Shown: piece after piece, positions 6,495 to 8,127 of the stretch
How the letters are laid out: every line of letters begins with the position of its first letter
How positions within the stretch are numbered: the stretch's first letter is position 1
From: Streptomyces sp. NBS 14/10
GTDB taxonomy: Bacteria > Actinomycetota > Actinomycetes > Streptomycetales > Streptomycetaceae
Assembly: GCF_002224125.1 (NCBI RefSeq)
Contig: NZ_NCSM01000102.1
Coordinates: 1-8,127 of the forward strand
DNA: 8,127 bases
Reading direction: 5' to 3'
Translations under genes and position numbers: made by a program
Notes under the pieces: model-generated
What the model was told of the DNA's origin: nothing
The model's input: only the letters and a program-made list of their open reading frames with translations
The model's database searches: none

Positions 6495-6505
6495 ATCGAT
6501 ACTTC

Positions 6506-6533
6506 ACGTTACCCCCGGGGGGTATCAAGTCAA
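6506..6533 (-). promoter_or_regulatory. Promoter of the His-rich copper protein gene, overlapping an operator
   Basis: On the minus strand TTGACT (6528-6533) is a good -35 and TAACGT (6506-6511) a fair -10, separated by 16 bases. The CsoR-like inverted repeat at 6510-6524 fills the spacer. A start about 7 bases past the -10 would be near 6499, leaving only about 5 bases before the ATG at 6494, which agrees with the absence of a ribosome binding site. Confidence 0.55.
6510..6524. promoter_or_regulatory. CsoR-like operator 1
   Basis: TACCCCCGGGGGGTA: TACCC and GGGTA arms around a run of C then G, the pattern of actinobacterial CsoR copper-repressor sites. It lies between the -35 and -10 of the divergent His-rich protein promoter, so bound repressor would block that promoter until Cu(I) releases it. 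Confidence 0.7.
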
Positions 6534-6546
6534 CCCCGGATCACCC

Positions 6547-6575
6547 TTGTAGTCGATACGGGTGGGGGGTATACA
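6547..6575 (+). promoter_or_regulatory. Promoter of copZ
   Basis: TTGTAG (6547-6552) and TATACA (6570-6575) are separated by 17 bases, the ideal spacing for the main sigma factor, 59 bases before the copZ ATG. Neither hexamer is perfect. An imperfect CsoR-like site overlaps the spacer and the -10. Confidence 0.5.
6556..6572. promoter_or_regulatory. CsoR-like operator 2 (imperfect) in the copZ promoter spacer
   Basis: ATACGGGTGGGGGGTAT: the right half GGGGGGTAT is good; the left half keeps ATAC but then has GGG rather than CCC. It overlaps the copZ promoter spacer and -10. Weaker than the other two sites. Confidence 0.4.
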
Positions 6576-6588
6576 TAAAGGCGTCACC

Positions 6589-6607
6589 GATACCCTGCTG
6601 GGGTATC
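6589..6607. promoter_or_regulatory. CsoR-like operator 3, perfect inverted repeat before copZ
   Basis: GATACCCTGCTGGGGTATC has perfect 7-base arms (6589-6595 and 6601-6607) around 5 bases. It falls just downstream of the predicted copZ transcription start, a position where a bound repressor would act as a roadblock. In RNA it could also form a small leader hairpin 15 bases before the GGAGG ribosome site. Confidence 0.75.
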
Positions 6608-6621
6608 CACCGATCGATGAC

Positions 6622-6626
6622 GGAGG
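6622..6626 (+). promoter_or_regulatory. Ribosome binding site fixing the copZ start
   Basis: GGAGG with 7 bases to ATG at 6634. It rules out the in-frame ATG at 6562, which would lie upstream of the -10 and inside the operator region. Confidence 0.75.
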
Positions 6627-6633
6627 ACCACCC

Positions 6634-6909
6634 ATGTCGGACTGCTGCACCCCCGGCGGAAGCTGCCACACCACGTCCACGACCAGCTACCGGGTCGAGG
6701 GCGTCGGCAGCGCCCACTGCCAGGGCGTCGTCGCCAAGGCCGTCGGTGCCCTGGACGACGTCAAGGACGTCACGGTCGAGATCGGCACCGGACTGGTGAC
6801 CGTGACGACCGCCACCAAGCCCGATGCGGCGTTCGACCAGCTGCTCGCCAAGACCGTCGACGAGGCGGGCTACGGCTTCGCCGGCCGCGTGGCCGCCGCG
6901 AACGCCTGA
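6634..6909 (+). CDS. copZ: CopZ-like copper chaperone (heavy-metal-associated domain) with atypical metal loop
   Basis: 91 residues; small cytoplasmic protein of the HMA ferredoxin-like fold that would pass Cu(I) to the CopA ATPase encoded next door. The domain covers about residues 18-88: [20 protein letters not shown], then [15 protein letters not shown] and [11 protein letters not shown], all standard HMA strand/helix positions. The usual MxCxxC loop (GMTCGHC) reads GVGSAHC, so the first cysteine is Ser and only C29 remains. The N-terminus [11 protein letters not shown] supplies three extra cysteines (C4, C5, C11) that could complete a thiol site. Whether this is a distinct chaperone subtype or a decayed site cannot be told from one sequence. 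It is expressed from a promoter with CsoR-like operators and lies 69 bases before copA. Confidence 0.82.
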   Translation: MSDCCTPGGSCHTTSTTSYRVEGVGSAHCQGVVAKAVGALDDVKDVTVEIGTGLVTVTTATKPDAAFDQLLAKTVDEAGYGFAGRVAAANA

Positions 6910-6922
6910 TCCGTCCCACCCC

Positions 6923-6953
6923 GGGCGGGGCCGCCCCAGCCGCGGCCCCGCCC
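6923..6953 (+). terminator. Strong hairpin between copZ and copA (terminator or attenuator)
   Basis: GGGCGGGGCCGC (6923-6934) and GCGGCCCCGCCC (6942-6953) are perfect 12-base complements with a 7-base loop, starting 13 bases after the copZ stop. It would make copZ message more abundant than copA message, by partial termination or by protecting the copZ 3' end. Confidence 0.65.
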
Positions 6954-6978
6954 CCGCCCCCTGCTGCCAGGAGCAGAC

Positions 6979-8127
6979 ATGACCACCACCACATCCGGTG
7001 CCGCCGAGGTCGAACTCGCCATCGGCGGTATGACCTGAAGAAGCTCAACCGCATGGACGGGGTCGAGGCCACCGTCAACTACGCCACCGAGAAGGCGAAG
7101 GTCTCCTTCCGGGACGACATCGCCGTCGAGGATCTGATCGCCACCGTCGAGGCCACCGGCTACACCGCGCGGGAACCCGGGCGCGACCCCGTGCGCACCG
7201 GTTCGGCGCCCGGCGAGGACACGGATGAGGCTTCGCTCGACGAACTGCGGCCGCTGCGCGAGCGGTTGACCACCGCAGTCGTGCTCGCCGTCCCCGTGAT
7301 CGCGATGGCGATGGTCCCGGCCCTCCAGTTCGACTACTGGCAGTGGCTGTCCCTGACGCTGGCGGCCCCCGTGGTGACCTACGCCGCCTGGCCCTTCCAC
7401 AAGGCGGCTTGGACCAACGCCCGGCACGGCGCCGCCACCATGGACACCCTGATCTCCGTCGGCACGGCCGCGGCGTTCCTGTGGTCGGTGTGGGCCCTGT
7501 TCTTCGGTACGGCCGGTACGCCCGGTATGACCCACCCCTTCGAGCTCACCATCGCCCGCTCCGACGGGGCCGGGAACATCTATCTGGAGGCCGCGGCCGG
7601 CGTCACCGCCTTCATCCTGGCCGGGCGCTACTTCGAGGCGCGGTCGAAGCGTAAGGCGGGCGCGGCGCTCAAGGCGCTCATGGAGCTCGGGGCCAAGGAG
7701 GTCACCGTGGAGCGCGGCGGCCGCGAAGAGCTCATCCCGGTCGGCGAGCTCAGGACCGGCGACCGGTTCCTGGTCCGCCCCGGGGAGAAGATCGCCACCG
7801 ACGGTACGGTCGTCGAGGGGTCGTCCGCGGTCGACGCCTCCATGCTCACCGGGGAGTCGGTCCCCGTCGAGGTCGGCGAGGGCGACAGCGTCACCGGCGC
7901 CACGCTCAACGCCGGAGGCCGCCTGGTCGTCGAGGCCACCGGGACGCGCAGAACGGCAAGGCCGCAGCCCAGCGGCTCGCCGACAAGATCTCCGCGGTCT
8001 TCGTGCCGGTCGTCATCGCGCTCGCGCTCGGCACCCTGGGCTTCTGGCTCGGCAACGGCGCGGGCCTGACCGCCGCCTTTACCGCCGCCGTCGCCGTCCT
8101 CATCATCGCCTGCCCCTGCGCCCTGGG
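6979..8127 (+). pseudogene. copA: copA, P1B-1 Cu(+)-exporting ATPase, broken by two frameshifting deletions (partial at right edge)
   Basis: Family: membrane ATPase pumping Cu(I) out of the cytoplasm. A good start exists (AGGAG at 6969-6973, ATG 6979), but frame 1 reads [19 protein letters not shown] and stops at TGA 7036-7038. The natural continuation appears in another frame as [20 protein letters not shown]. About 25 bases are missing, including the codons for the N-terminal CxxC copper site. That frame then encodes the rest of the HMA domain, membrane helices ([20 protein letters not shown] onward) and the actuator domain with TGES (7848-7859). After VVEAT (near 7940) the frame breaks again. 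Family-like sequence resumes at 7943 as [20 protein letters not shown] and reaches the transmembrane CPC motif (8111-8119). Here about 46 bases are missing. The uncorrected second frame ends at 8069 in Arg/Ser-rich nonsense. The ATP-binding domain is outside the window. A sequencing or assembly error is an alternative cause. Confidence 0.85.

Noticed and set aside
6562..6633. In-frame upstream ATG extending copZ by 24 residues
   Set aside because: It would start upstream of the predicted -10 element; the internal ATG at 6634 has GGAGG at ideal spacing.
7053..8069. copA fragment read as an intact gene starting at ATG 7053
   Set aside because: It lacks a good ribosome site, begins in the middle of the HMA domain, and ends in out-of-frame sequence before the CPC motif.
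1..8127. CRISPR arrays, tRNA or rRNA genes, insertion sequences
   Set aside because: No regularly spaced repeats, no cloverleaf or rRNA-like sequence, and no transposase or terminal inverted repeats were seen.

Overview
The window is very GC-rich, uses G/C-ending codons, has strong GGAGG-type ribosome binding sites, and carries actinobacterial families (F420/PPOX oxidoreductase, a protein resembling spore-associated protein A, a CebR-type operator, CsoR-type operators). Together these point to a Streptomyces or close relative. All identifications come from reading the sequence; no database was searched.

Layout. (1) 3-347 (+): the 3' end of a rhodanese-like/DUF2892 membrane protein, facing a PPOX-class oxidoreductase gene (419-826, -) across a strong shared hairpin. 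(2) 951-1394 (-): a small secreted four-cysteine protein like spore-associated protein A. It is divergent from (3) 1584-3371 (+): a secreted HELGH metallopeptidase-like protein (DUF6055, Svx/AvrXca-like) with a left-handed beta-helix tail. A near-perfect CebR operator, TGGGAGCGCTCCCG, lies 54 bases before its start. (4) 3474-5405 (-): a secreted GH9 endoglucanase, convergent with gene 3 across two hairpins. (5) 5565-6494 (-): a secreted His-rich protein with two copies of an H-x12-H-x-H-P motif. It is divergent from (6) copZ (6634-6909, +) and (7) copA (6979 to the right edge, +). The divergent intergenic region holds three CsoR-like inverted repeats of the TACCC...GGGTA type.

Functionally there are two themes. 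The first is secreted plant-biomass attack: a GH9 cellulase beside a putative metalloprotease that looks to be under cello-oligosaccharide (CebR) control. The second is copper homeostasis: a divergent CsoR-type regulon of a periplasmic or extracellular His-rich protein, a CopZ chaperone and a CopA Cu(+) ATPase.

The copper module looks damaged or diverged. copA has two internal deletions, about 25 and about 46 bases, each shifting the frame. The first removes the N-terminal CxxC metal site and creates a stop at codon 20. CopZ has only one of the two cysteines of the usual MxCxxC loop, but carries an extra Cys-rich N-terminus. No mobile element, CRISPR array or RNA gene was seen, and no gene-free stretch exceeds 190 bases.
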